Shown here: piece after piece, positions 1-7,030 of the stretch
Numbering within the stretch: the first letter of the stretch is position 1
How the letters are laid out: each line of letters opens with the position of its first letter
Assembly: GCA_902373595.1 (NCBI GenBank)
Contig: CABKMX010000022.1
Coordinates: forward strand, 1 to 9,595
Origin: an uncultured Christensenellaceae bacterium
Lineage (GTDB): Bacteria; Bacillota; Clostridia; Christensenellales; UBA3700
DNA length: 9,595 nucleotides
Reading direction: 5' to 3'
Made by a program: the position numbers and the translations under genes
Notes under the pieces: model-generated
The model's database searches: none
What the model was told of the DNA's origin: nothing
Seen by the model: only the letters and a program-made list of their open reading frames with translations

Positions 1-1
1 A

Positions 2-724
2 ATCATGCGCCGCCTCAAATATTGCTATTGCGGCGGAGACAGGCTGTCGGACAGCATAAGGCGCAAGTTTGACAATTTGGCTGCCCGTGTCGGTAATCCC
101 ATAAAATTGTACGAGGGATACGGACTTACGGAGGCAGGTATATGCTGCGTGAACATGTGCGGCAGAGAGCGTCTCGGCTCGATTGGCAAGCCCGTCGAAA
201 ACACGTTTTTTGAGGCGTTCGGCGACGACGGCGTGCCCGTGCCGCGAGGCAGGGAGGGGGAGTTGTGTATCAGCACCGATATGGCGATGACGCGCTATTA
301 CGACGACCCCGAGACGACCGCAAAGGTGTTTTTCGACTACGGCGGCAAACGGTGGATACGCACCGGCGACATAGGCAGGCTTGACGAGGACGGATTCGTC
401 TATTTCGTCGACCGCAAGAAGAGGATGATCAAAATCTCGGGGCACAACGTCTTCCCTCAGGAGATTGAGAACGTGGTCAACAAGGCGAGCGGCGTCAAGC
501 GTTGCTGCGCGGTCGCCGACGAATATGACGGCAAGGCGGCGGTCAAGCTGTACGTTCAGCCCGAAGAGGGAGCGGACGAGGCGGCGGTCGAGAGGACGGT
601 GCGCGACGAGATCGGCGCCAAGTTGGTCAAGTACAACATGCCGCGAAGGATAATTTTTGTGCAAAAATTGCCTCTCACTCAGATTGGCAAAGTAGATTAC
701 AGAAAGTTGGAGGAGAACAGATGA
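2..724 (+). CDS. Acyl-CoA synthetase / AMP-dependent ligase, C-terminal part (5' end outside window)
   Basis: This is the 3' part of a class I adenylate-forming enzyme, which activates a carboxylic acid with ATP to an acyl-AMP and then usually transfers it to CoA. Numbering from the ATG at 5, I see the A5 motif YGLTEAG (39-45), the A7 TGD (120-122), the hinge region DRKKRMIKISGHNVFPQEIE (136-155) that starts the mobile C-terminal domain, and the A10 motif PLTQIGK with the likely catalytic Lys229. The Thr/Ser/Gly-rich ATP-binding loop that belongs upstream is missing and the frame is open to the window edge, so the ATG at 5 is internal rather than a real start. The C-terminus is complete. The stop overlaps the next start as ATGA, and the ribosome binding site of the kinase lies inside this gene. 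The substrate cannot be read; the hinge sequence resembles fatty or aryl acyl-CoA ligases. Confidence 0.9.
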   Translation: MMRRLKYCYCGGDRLSDSIRRKFDNLAARVGNPIKLYEGYGLTEAGICCVNMCGRERLGSIGKPVENTFFEAFGDDGVPVPRGREGELCISTDMAMTRYYDDPETTAKVFFDYGGKRWIRTGDIGRLDEDGFVYFVDRKKRMIKISGHNVFPQEIENVVNKASGVKRCCAVADEYDGKAAVKLYVQPEEGADEAAVERTVRDEIGAKLVKYNMPRRIIFVQKLPLTQIGKVDYRKLEENR

Positions 725-2280
725 ACGACGACAACAGGCTCGTCTTGGTCTTCGACGTGGGCACGCAGAGTACGCGCGCCCTGGCGTTCGATTGCCGCGG
801 CGAGCTCGTCGACAAGGTGAGAAGAGAAGAGCTGCCGTACATCTCCAAGAACGACAATAGGGCGGAAAAGGACATCAATGAACTTTGGACGGGGATTTGC
901 GCCGTCTCAAAACAATTGAAAGAAAGGTTGGGCGGCAGGTGGAAAGACGTCGCCGCGGTCACCGTGACGAGCATCCGCAACACCCTTTTCTTCCTCGACA
1001 AGGACGGCGCGCCGACGCGCGACGCGATTCTTTGGATGGACAAGCGCGAGGTCGAGTGCCCCGATCCGCTGCCGCTTTGGAAGAGATTCATCTATTCGGC
1101 AGTCGGCATGGGCGAGGTGGTGCGCGTGCAGCGCCGCACCAGCTACACCAATTGGGTCAGGGTCAACCAGCCCGAGGTGTGGCAAAGGACGGCGAAGATT
1201 GTCATGCCCACCGCGTGGTACCACTTCAAGTTGACCGGTAGGCTTGCCGACTCGACCGCGGGGCAGGCGGCGCGCTTCCCCTACGATTACAAAAAGCGCA
1301 AGTGGATGACCAAGCGCTCGCTCAACTATTGCATCTTCGGCTGTCCGATCGACAAGATGTGCGAGCTCGTGCGCCCGGGAGAGAAGATAGGCGCAATCTC
1401 GCGCGAAGCGAGCGAGGCGACAGGCATCGCCGAGGGCATACCGGTGATTGCGACGGGCGCAGACAAGGTCTGCGAGACTGTCGGCAACGGCGCAATCGCT
1501 CGAGACGTCGCCAGCATATCGCTGGGCACCGCCGCTTCCGTCGAGGTGACAACGGACAAATATGTCGAGCCGGAGACGTTCATGCCGGCATACACGTCGG
1601 TCGTCGACGGCAAATACAATCCCGAGATACAGATCTTCCGCGGCTTTTGGATGGTCTCGTGGTTTAGGGATCAATTCGCGTTTTACGAACAGCACGAGGC
1701 GGAGCGTCTCGGCATTTCGGCGGAAAAATTGCTTGACGACACGTTGAACAAAGTGCCGGTCGGCAGCGACGGCTTGCTCGTTCAGCCCTATTGGGGCCCG
1801 GGGCTCAAGACTCCGCAGGCGAAGGGCGTGATGATAGGTTTCAACGACGTGCACACGCGCGCGCACATCTATCGCGCAATCATCGAGGGCTTGGGCTACG
1901 CGCTGTTCGAAGGGCTCGAGAACTTGATGCGCCGCACCGGCAATCAGGTGACGCGCGTCGCGGTCTCCGGCGGCGGCTCGCAGAGCGAAATCGTCTGCAA
2001 AATCATGGCGGACATCATCGGCATGCCCGTCTACAAGGTGCAGACTTACGAGACGAGCGGATTGGGCTGCGCTGTCGTCGCGTTCACGACTTTGGGGGTG
2101 TACAAAGACGTCAAAGAGGCGTCCGACGCGATGGTGCGCGTCACGACCGTCTATCAGCCCGACGCCGCAAATCACGAGCGGTATTTGCAGTTCTACAACA
2201 GGGTCTACAAGAAGATCTATCGCTGCAACCTGCCCGTGTACAACGAGCTGTATTCGCTGCTTGCGGCGGACAGATATTGA
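721..2280 (+). CDS. FGGY-family carbohydrate kinase
   Basis: This is an ATP-dependent sugar or polyol kinase of the actin/hexokinase fold, full length at 519 residues. The N-terminal phosphate loop DVGTQSTR is at 12-19. The likely catalytic base is Asp248 in ATGADKVCE, equivalent to the Asp of xylulokinase and glycerol kinase. The FGGY_C domain carries GGGSQSE (from 417), followed by the typical ADIIGMPV helix-strand. The start at 721 is set by GGAGGAG at 709-715, five bases upstream, and by the ATGA overlap with the acyl-CoA ligase, which suggests translational coupling. The central WFRDQF...AERLGI stretch recalls the xylulokinase/LsrK side of the family rather than classic glycerol kinase, but the substrate is not assignable. 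Co-translation with an acyl-CoA ligase hints at a shared pathway; that is inference. Confidence 0.92.
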   Translation: MNDDNRLVLVFDVGTQSTRALAFDCRGELVDKVRREELPYISKNDNRAEKDINELWTGICAVSKQLKERLGGRWKDVAAVTVTSIRNTLFFLDKDGAPTRDAILWMDKREVECPDPLPLWKRFIYSAVGMGEVVRVQRRTSYTNWVRVNQPEVWQRTAKIVMPTAWYHFKLTGRLADSTAGQAARFPYDYKKRKWMTKRSLNYCIFGCPIDKMCELVRPGEKIGAISREASEATGIAEGIPVIATGADKVCETVGNGAIARDVASISLGTAASVEVTTDKYVEPETFMPAYTSVVDGKYNPEIQIFRGFWMVSWFRDQFAFYEQHEAERLGISAEKLLDDTLNKVPVGSDGLLVQPYWGPGLKTPQAKGVMIGFNDVHTRAHIYRAIIEGLGYALFEGLENLMRRTGNQVTRVAVSGGGSQSEIVCKIMADIIGMPVYKVQTYETSGLGCAVVAFTTLGVYKDVKEASDAMVRVTTVYQPDAANHERYLQFYNRVYKKIYRCNLPVYNELYSLLAADRY

Positions 2281-2288
2281 GACGATAA

Positions 2289-2301
2289 GGGCGCGGCGCC
2301 C
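2289..2301. repeat. Short GC-rich palindrome in the kinase-ATPase gap
   Basis: GGGCGCGGCGCCC is a perfect palindrome around one central base in the 43-bp gap between the kinase stop and the ATPase start. No T-run follows, so it does not look like a terminator. It may be an mRNA stabiliser or chance in GC-rich DNA. Confidence 0.3.
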
Positions 2302-2323
2302 ATGACGCCGCAAGGAGACAGCA

Positions 2324-4948
2324 ATGGAAAACCACAGCAGAGACAAGCAGGAGCTGCTCGATTCTCTCGGCGTCGACCCGTCAAAGGGGCTGAGCGCGGC
2401 GGAGGCGCAAAAGCGACTTGCCGAAGTGGGCGAGAACAAGCTGGCGGAAAAGAAAAAGAAGAGTCTTTTCGTCCGCTTTCTCGAACAGTTCAAAGACGTG
2501 ATGATCATCATCTTGATCGTCGCGGCGATCATTTCGCTCGTCGTCGCGTGCTTCGGCGAAGACCCGATGGAGTTCATCGAGCCGGCTCTCATCTTCTTCA
2601 TCGTCATCATGAACGCGGTGATAGGCGTGTTGCAGGAAAACAAGGCGGAAAAGGCGCTCGAAGCGCTCAAAAACATGTCCGCGCCGCACGCAAAGGTCAT
2701 CCGCGACGGCAAAGAGGCGGTCATCTCCTCGACCGAGGTCGTCCCGGGCGACATCATCAAGCTCGAGGCGGGCGACTTCGTCCCGGCGGACGCAAGGCTC
2801 GTCGACAGCGCCAATCTCAAATCGGAAGAATCCGCGCTGACGGGCGAATCTGTCCCGTCCGAAAAGGACTCGGACGCCGTCGTCGAGGACAAGGCGCCGA
2901 TAGGCGACCGCCGCAACATGGTCTTCTCGGGGTGTTCGATCACCTACGGCAGGGCGACCGCGGTTGTCACCGGCACGGGCATGAAGACGGAGATGGGCAA
3001 GATCGCCGACCTGCTCGCAGGTGAAAAGGAAGAGGCGACGCCTCTGCAACAAAAACTCGCCAAACTGGGCAAGTGGCTGGGGATAGTCGCGCTTGCCGCA
3101 TGCGCAATCGTGTTTGTCGTCGGCTTGATCGACAGCATCCCGCCGCTCGAGATCTTCATGGTCGCGGTCTCGCTGGCTGTCTCGGCGATTCCCGAGGGAC
3201 TTCCCGCGATCATCACGATAGTGCTGTCCATCGGCGTCACGCGCATGGTCAAGAAGAACGCGATCATCAAGCGACTGCCGGCGGTCGAGACGCTGGGCAG
3301 CGCGTCCGTGATATGTTCGGACAAGACGGGCACATTGACTCAAAACAGGATGACGCTCGTCAAGACGTACGTCGATGGCGGCGCTGTCGCCGATCTCGAC
3401 GTCGCAAATTTGGGCGACGACGTGCGCAAATTGCTCGATTACGGCGCGCTCTGTTGCGACGGTTCCGTCGTCATAGAGGGCGGCAAAGAGACCCACATCG
3501 GCGACCCGACCGAGACGGCGATAGTGCTCGCCGCGACAAAGGCGGGCGACGACAAGGTCAAGCTCAACACCGCCTATCCTCGCGTCGCCGAAGTGCCGTT
3601 CGACTCCGACCGCAAATTGATGACGACCGTTCACGAGATGGACGGCAAATACGTCGCGATCGTAAAGGGCGCGTTCGACGTGATGGCGAAGCTGTGCGTC
3701 GCCGGCGATCTCGAAAAGGCGAGGGTCGCCAACGACGAGATGAGCCGCGAGGCGCTCCGCGTATTGGCGGTCGGCTATCGCGTGCTCGACAAGCTGCCCG
3801 AAGAGGCGACGCCCGAAACGCTCGAGGACAAATTGACTTTCATCGGCCTGGTCGGCATGATCGATCCGCCGCGGCCCGAGGCTGCCGCTGCGGTCGCGGT
3901 TTGCCGCGAGGCAGGCATAAAGCCGGTGATGATTACCGGCGACCACGTCGTCACCGCGCAGGCAATCGCCAAACAGCTCGACATCTTCCGCGAGGGCGAC
4001 ATGGCGCTCACCGGTCCGCAATTGGACGAGATGAGCGACGAAGAGCTCGACGCCAACATAGAGCACATCTCCGTCTACGCGCGCGTCTCGCCCGAGAACA
4101 AGATTCGCATCGTCAAGGCGTGGCAGAAAAAGGGCAAGGTCGTCTCTATGACGGGCGACGGCGTCAACGACGCTCCGGCGCTCAAAGCCGCCGATATCGG
4201 CTGCGCGATGGGCATCACCGGCACCGACGTCGCAAAGGGCGCGGCGGACGTCACGTTGACGGACGACAACTTTGCGACCATCGTCGACGCGGTCAAAGAG
4301 GGCAGAGGCATCTTTGCCAACATAAAGAAGGTCGTCGGCTTCTTGCTCAGCACCAACGTCAGCGAGATACTTTCGGTGTTCATCGCGATGCTGATTTGGC
4401 GCGAATCGCCGTTCATCTCGATACAATTGCTTTGGATCAACCTTGTCACCGACTCTCTGCCGGCGATCGCGCTGGGCATGGAAGCGGTCGAAAAAGACGT
4501 GATGAAACATCCGCCCCGTCCCAAAAACGAAGGACTGTTCGCTCACAAGTTCGGTCTGGTCATAGGGCTCCAAGGCGCGCTGTTCTCGATATTGGTGTTG
4601 CTGTCCTTCTACATCGGCGACAACGTCATGGGGCACGGCATCGAGGGCGGAAGCACGTTGGCGTTCATCACGCTGTCGCTGTCGCAGATCGTCCACGCGT
4701 ACAACATGCGTTCCGACCGCTCGCTGTTCAAGATAGGGCCGTTCAGCAACAGGCGCATGAACCTCGTTGCGCTCATCTCGGTCGCGTTGATTGCGTTCGT
4801 CGTGTTCGTTCCCGGCGTCAACGGCGCGTTCGGCATGGTCTATGTCGAGTGGTGGGGCTATCTGATTGCGGTCGCGTTTTCGTTCGTGTCCGTGATAGTG
4901 ATGGAAATTGTCAAGGCGTTCGGCATCGTCAAGTACGGCGCGGATTGA
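2324..4948 (+). CDS. P2A-type calcium-transporting ATPase (SERCA-like)
   Basis: This is a P-type ATPase that exports a cation, most likely Ca2+, across the cytoplasmic membrane; 874 residues is normal for bacterial P2A pumps. It has an N-terminal cation-ATPase domain, actuator motif TGES (173-176), M4 motif PEGLP (290-294), phosphorylation site DKTGTLT with Asp333, nucleotide-domain KGA (448-450), and hinge MTGDGVND (609-616). Transport-site residues of SERCA sites I/II are largely kept: Glu291 in M4, Asn678 and Glu681 in M5 (TNVSE), and Asn706, Thr709 and Asp710 in M6 (NLVTDS). The M8 position equivalent to SERCA Glu908 is Gln788. The start is supported by AAGGAGA at 2312-2318, five bases upstream. 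It lies 43 bp behind the kinase with no terminator between, so co-transcription is likely. Mn2+ transport is a less likely alternative. Confidence 0.94.
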   Translation: MENHSRDKQELLDSLGVDPSKGLSAAEAQKRLAEVGENKLAEKKKKSLFVRFLEQFKDVMIIILIVAAIISLVVACFGEDPMEFIEPALIFFIVIMNAVIGVLQENKAEKALEALKNMSAPHAKVIRDGKEAVISSTEVVPGDIIKLEAGDFVPADARLVDSANLKSEESALTGESVPSEKDSDAVVEDKAPIGDRRNMVFSGCSITYGRATAVVTGTGMKTEMGKIADLLAGEKEEATPLQQKLAKLGKWLGIVALAACAIVFVVGLIDSIPPLEIFMVAVSLAVSAIPEGLPAIITIVLSIGVTRMVKKNAIIKRLPAVETLGSASVICSDKTGTLTQNRMTLVKTYVDGGAVADLDVANLGDDVRKLLDYGALCCDGSVVIEGGKETHIGDPTETAIVLAATKAGDDKVKLNTAYPRVAEVPFDSDRKLMTTVHEMDGKYVAIVKGAFDVMAKLCVAGDLEKARVANDEMSREALRVLAVGYRVLDKLPEEATPETLEDKLTFIGLVGMIDPPRPEAAAAVAVCREAGIKPVMITGDHVVTAQAIAKQLDIFREGDMALTGPQLDEMSDEELDANIEHISVYARVSPENKIRIVKAWQKKGKVVSMTGDGVNDAPALKAADIGCAMGITGTDVAKGAADVTLTDDNFATIVDAVKEGRGIFANIKKVVGFLLSTNVSEILSVFIAMLIWRESPFISIQLLWINLVTDSLPAIALGMEAVEKDVMKHPPRPKNEGLFAHKFGLVIGLQGALFSILVLLSFYIGDNVMGHGIEGGSTLAFITLSLSQIVHAYNMRSDRSLFKIGPFSNRRMNLVALISVALIAFVVFVPGVNGAFGMVYVEWWGYLIAVAFSFVSVIVMEIVKAFGIVKYGAD

Positions 4949-5001
4949 CGCCGCAAGTTCGCCGCACCGAGCGGCTGTGAACAAAAAAGAGCATAAAAAA
5001 T

Positions 5002-5023
5002 CGGACGCCCCGAAAGGCGTCCG
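5002..5023. terminator. Bidirectional rho-independent terminator between the ATPase and spoVG
   Basis: The stem is CGGACGCC (5002-5009) with GGCGTCCG (5016-5023) and a six-base loop. It is flanked by an A-run on the left (AAAAAA ending at 5000) and GTTTTGTTT on the right, so it can end the rightward ATPase transcript and the leftward spoVG transcript alike. It lies 53 bases past the ATPase stop and 12 bases past the spoVG stop. Confidence 0.88.
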
Positions 5024-5035
5024 GTTTTGTTTCGC

Positions 5036-5305
5036 TTATTGCGCGTTTTTGACTTCCTCTTCGTAAGCGGCGAGGATCGCCGAGGAGAACAGGTCCCTCG
5101 TCTCCGAGTCGAGAGGGTGTGCGATGTCGCGGTAGTGCCCGTCGGGAGTCCTGCGGCTGGGCATGGAGATGAACAGCCCGGCTTTGCCGCTGATGATCTT
5201 GATGTCGTGCACGGCGAAGCAATCGTCGATGACGACCGACGCGACCGCTTTGAGAAGTTCGTCGTCTTTGTTGACAAGTCTGATCTTTATGTTGCTCAGT
5301 TGCAT
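5036..5305 (-). CDS. spoVG: Septation / RNA-binding regulator SpoVG
   Basis: This 89-residue protein matches SpoVG along its length. Landmarks are the N-terminal IKIRLVN strand, AVHDIKIISGKAGLFISMPSR written here as AVHDIKII then GLFISMPS, and RRTPDGHYRDIAHPLDSETR (65-84 region shortened) near the C-terminus; in Bacillus the corresponding core is VHDIRVI, GLFVAMPSKRTPDG and RDIAHP. SpoVG is a small nucleic-acid-binding protein that affects septation at sporulation in Bacillus and acts as a global post-transcriptional or transcriptional regulator in Listeria, Staphylococcus and Borrelia. The start is fixed by AGGAGT (reverse strand, 5312-5317), six bases upstream. The gene is monocistronic, with its own promoter and a terminator directly behind it. 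Its presence supports a Bacillota host but does not prove sporulation, since non-sporulating species keep it. Confidence 0.96.
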   Translation of the reverse strand: MQLSNIKIRLVNKDDELLKAVASVVIDDCFAVHDIKIISGKAGLFISMPSRRTPDGHYRDIAHPLDSETRDLFSSAILAAYEEEVKNAQ

Positions 5306-5334
5306 ATCTTTACTCCTAAAAAGTACTTGTCCAT

Positions 5335-5363
5335 ATTATATAATGCGCCGTACGTTTTGGCAA
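5335..5363 (-). promoter_or_regulatory. spoVG promoter, sigma-A-like
   Basis: On the reverse strand the -35 element is TTGCCA (5358-5363) and the -10 is a perfect TATAAT (5335-5340), with 17 bases between. This predicts a start near 5328 and a leader of about 20 bases holding AGGAGT. Bacillus spoVG is famous for a sigma-H promoter; this one reads as an ordinary housekeeping promoter. Confidence 0.75.
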
Positions 5364-5367
5364 CGAT

Positions 5368-5397
5368 TTTGCGGTATATTTTCGAAATCACCGCAAA
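5368..5397. repeat. Inverted repeat upstream of the spoVG promoter
   Basis: TTTGCGGT (5368-5375) and ACCGCAAA (5390-5397) form a perfect 8-bp dyad with a 14-base spacer that itself contains TTTCGAAA-like symmetry. It begins four bases upstream of the spoVG -35 element, a usual place for a regulator site. No T-run adjoins it, so a terminator is unlikely. Confidence 0.5.
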
Positions 5398-5544
5398 TTT
5401 TTGCGCTCTTTGGCGATCGCGAATTTGAAAATGCGGCTCAAATGTGCCGCAAACAGACCGATTTTGTCCATATTTTCAACCATATAACAATATGTTTACA
5501 CTCCGTTGTTTTGCGTGACCCAATCATCGGGCGCGGCGGTGAGG

Positions 5545-5573
5545 TGAACGACGCGCTTTTGCGCGCATATAAT
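5545..5573 (+). promoter_or_regulatory. Possible murC promoter giving a leaderless mRNA
   Basis: A perfect TATAAT sits at 5568-5573, only five bases before the murC ATG at 5579. The -35 region 17-18 bases upstream (around GTGAAC, 5544-5549) is a poor match. If used, transcription would begin at or next to the start codon. A CGCGC-TTTT-GCGCG hairpin (5552-5565) lies between the two elements. Confidence 0.4.
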
Positions 5574-5578
5574 GTGGT

Positions 5579-6928
5579 ATGTTTTGCGATCACAGAGATA
5601 TACATTTCATCGGCGTCGGCGGCGTCAGCATGAAGTCGCTTGCGCTGCTATGCAAAGAGAGGGGGATGAACGTCAGCGGTTCGGACAGGGAGAGCTCCGA
5701 CGCGCTTGACATGCTCGTCGCTCACGGGATACGCGCCTATTGCGGACACGACTCCGCGTTTGCGGCGACGAAGCCGCTCGTAGTCTACACCGCGGCGATT
5801 CCGAGAGACGATCCCGAGCTTGTCGCCGCGCGCGAAGCCGGGGCGCTGTGTTTGGAGAGGAAGGCGTTTTTGGCGCTTGTCGCGTCATCTTTTGACAAGA
5901 CGGTTGCGATTGCCGGTTCGCACGGCAAGACAACGACCACGGCGATGCTGTGCGCGATATTGCGCGCCGAGGGGCGCAAGTTTGTCGGGCATATCGGCGG
6001 CGACTGCGTCGGCGACGAGTGCGCGTCGACGGGCGGCGACGAGCTGTTTGTCACCGAGGCGTGCGAGTACAACCGCACTTTTTTGGCGCTCAAACCGGAC
6101 GTCGCGGCGGTACTGGGGATTGCGTTCGATCACCCCGATTGCTATCGCGACCTCGCCGAGCTCAAAGCCGCGTTCGGCAAGTTTGCCCGCAACATCAAAC
6201 GCGGCGGCGCGCTTGTCGTCCGCACGGCGGACACGGGGCTGTGTCCAAAGGGGGTACGATGCGTGACTTTCGGCTATGCCGATTGCGACTATCGCGCCGA
6301 GGATATCCGATACAATGACGGCCGCTATTCGTTCGCCGTCGTCGAGAGGGGAGAGCGCAAGGCGCGGTGCAGACTGAAGGTCAGAGGCAAGTTCAATATC
6401 ACCGACGCGCTCGCGGCAATCGCGCTCGCGGCGCAATTGGGGATACCTGCGGAGCGTTCGGCGGCTGCGCTCGAAAATTTCAACGGCGTAAAGCGTCGTT
6501 TCGAGAGATTGGGGACGCTCGGGACGGGCGCGGAAGTCTTCACCGATTACGCCCATCATCCCGACGAGATAGCCGCGGCGATTGACACCGCGCGAGTTAT
6601 GACCAAGGGGGCGATCGTCGCCGTTTTCGAACCGCACACGTTCAGCCGCACCAAGGCGATGGCAAAGGCGTTTGTCGAGTGTTTTTATTGGGCGGACGAG
6701 GTGTTGATATTGCCGACCTATGCGGCGCGCGAAAAGCCTAGCGACGGAGAGAGCGGTTACGACCTCTATATGCGTCTCAAGGCGCGCAGACCCGAGAGCA
6801 TGTACATGCCCGATTACGCCGCTCTTCGCGGATATCTTGCGGCGCACACCAAGGCAGGCGACGCGGTATTGCTGTTGGGCGCCGGCACAGTGAACAGGGC
6901 GGCGGCGGACATTGTGCAAGAGAGATAA
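5579..6928 (+). CDS. murC: UDP-N-acetylmuramate--L-alanine ligase MurC
   Basis: MurC adds L-alanine to UDP-MurNAc with ATP in the cytoplasm, the first amino-acid step of peptidoglycan precursor synthesis. At 449 residues it has family length. The N-terminal UDP-binding loop is HFIGVGGVSM (9-18), the ATP P-loop GSHGKTTTT is at 113-121, the MurC signature EACEYNRTFL at 160-169, and FDH at 183-185. The middle and C-terminal domains carry NGVKRRFERLG, DYAHHPDEI, FEPHTFSRTK and a final GAGTVNRAA. The usual TNI before the DH pair is replaced by LGI (Gly180 for the Asn). The ATG at 5579 is the only start that keeps the N-terminal loop: the frame has a stop at 5570 and no ATG, GTG or TTG in between. 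No Shine-Dalgarno sequence precedes it, unlike every other gene here. It is monocistronic and divergent from spoVG. Confidence 0.93.
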   Translation: MFCDHRDIHFIGVGGVSMKSLALLCKERGMNVSGSDRESSDALDMLVAHGIRAYCGHDSAFAATKPLVVYTAAIPRDDPELVAAREAGALCLERKAFLALVASSFDKTVAIAGSHGKTTTTAMLCAILRAEGRKFVGHIGGDCVGDECASTGGDELFVTEACEYNRTFLALKPDVAAVLGIAFDHPDCYRDLAELKAAFGKFARNIKRGGALVVRTADTGLCPKGVRCVTFGYADCDYRAEDIRYNDGRYSFAVVERGERKARCRLKVRGKFNITDALAAIALAAQLGIPAERSAAALENFNGVKRRFERLGTLGTGAEVFTDYAHHPDEIAAAIDTARVMTKGAIVAVFEPHTFSRTKAMAKAFVECFYWADEVLILPTYAAREKPSDGESGYDLYMRLKARRPESMYMPDYAALRGYLAAHTKAGDAVLLLGAGTVNRAAADIVQER

Positions 6929-6991
6929 TTCGCGATATGTTTCCGCTTTTTGCGGCGAAAACGACAAAACGAGAGATTGAAAAAGACAAAG

Positions 6992-7016
6992 GCGGACCGA
7001 CACGACGTCGGTCCGC
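6992..7016. terminator. Shared hairpin terminator between murC and the dehydrogenase homologue
   Basis: GCGGACCGAC (6992-7001) pairs perfectly with GTCGGTCCGC (7007-7016) over ten base pairs with a five-base loop. Read on the reverse strand it is followed by CTTTGTCTTTTTC, a fair T-rich tract, so it best serves the leftward gene, whose stop is 14 bases away. Read forward the tail TTCATGTTTTC is weaker but could end murC. Confidence 0.8.
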
Positions 7017-7030
7017 TTCATGTTTTCGGG

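Noticed and set aside
907..2943. Long reverse-strand open frame of 678 codons across the kinase and ATPase genes
   Set aside because: It lies antisense to two genes with clear family motifs, shows low-complexity composition, and has no recognisable domain; GC-rich codon use leaves such frames open.
3073..4980. Forward frame of 635 codons overlapping the ATPase
   Set aside because: It is an out-of-frame Arg-rich reading of the ATPase gene without a ribosome binding site or domain.
2381..4984. Reverse-strand frame of 867 codons opposite the calcium ATPase
   Set aside because: Composition is Arg/Asp-rich shadow sequence of the ATPase with no motifs, and it runs into the ATPase terminator region.
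5433..5450. Small hairpin GCGGC/GCCGC in the spoVG-murC gap
   Set aside because: It is a short stem with no T-run or conserved setting and may be chance.
5885..7021. Reverse-strand frame of 378 codons opposite murC
   Set aside because: It is antisense to the conserved MurC frame and has no family resemblance.
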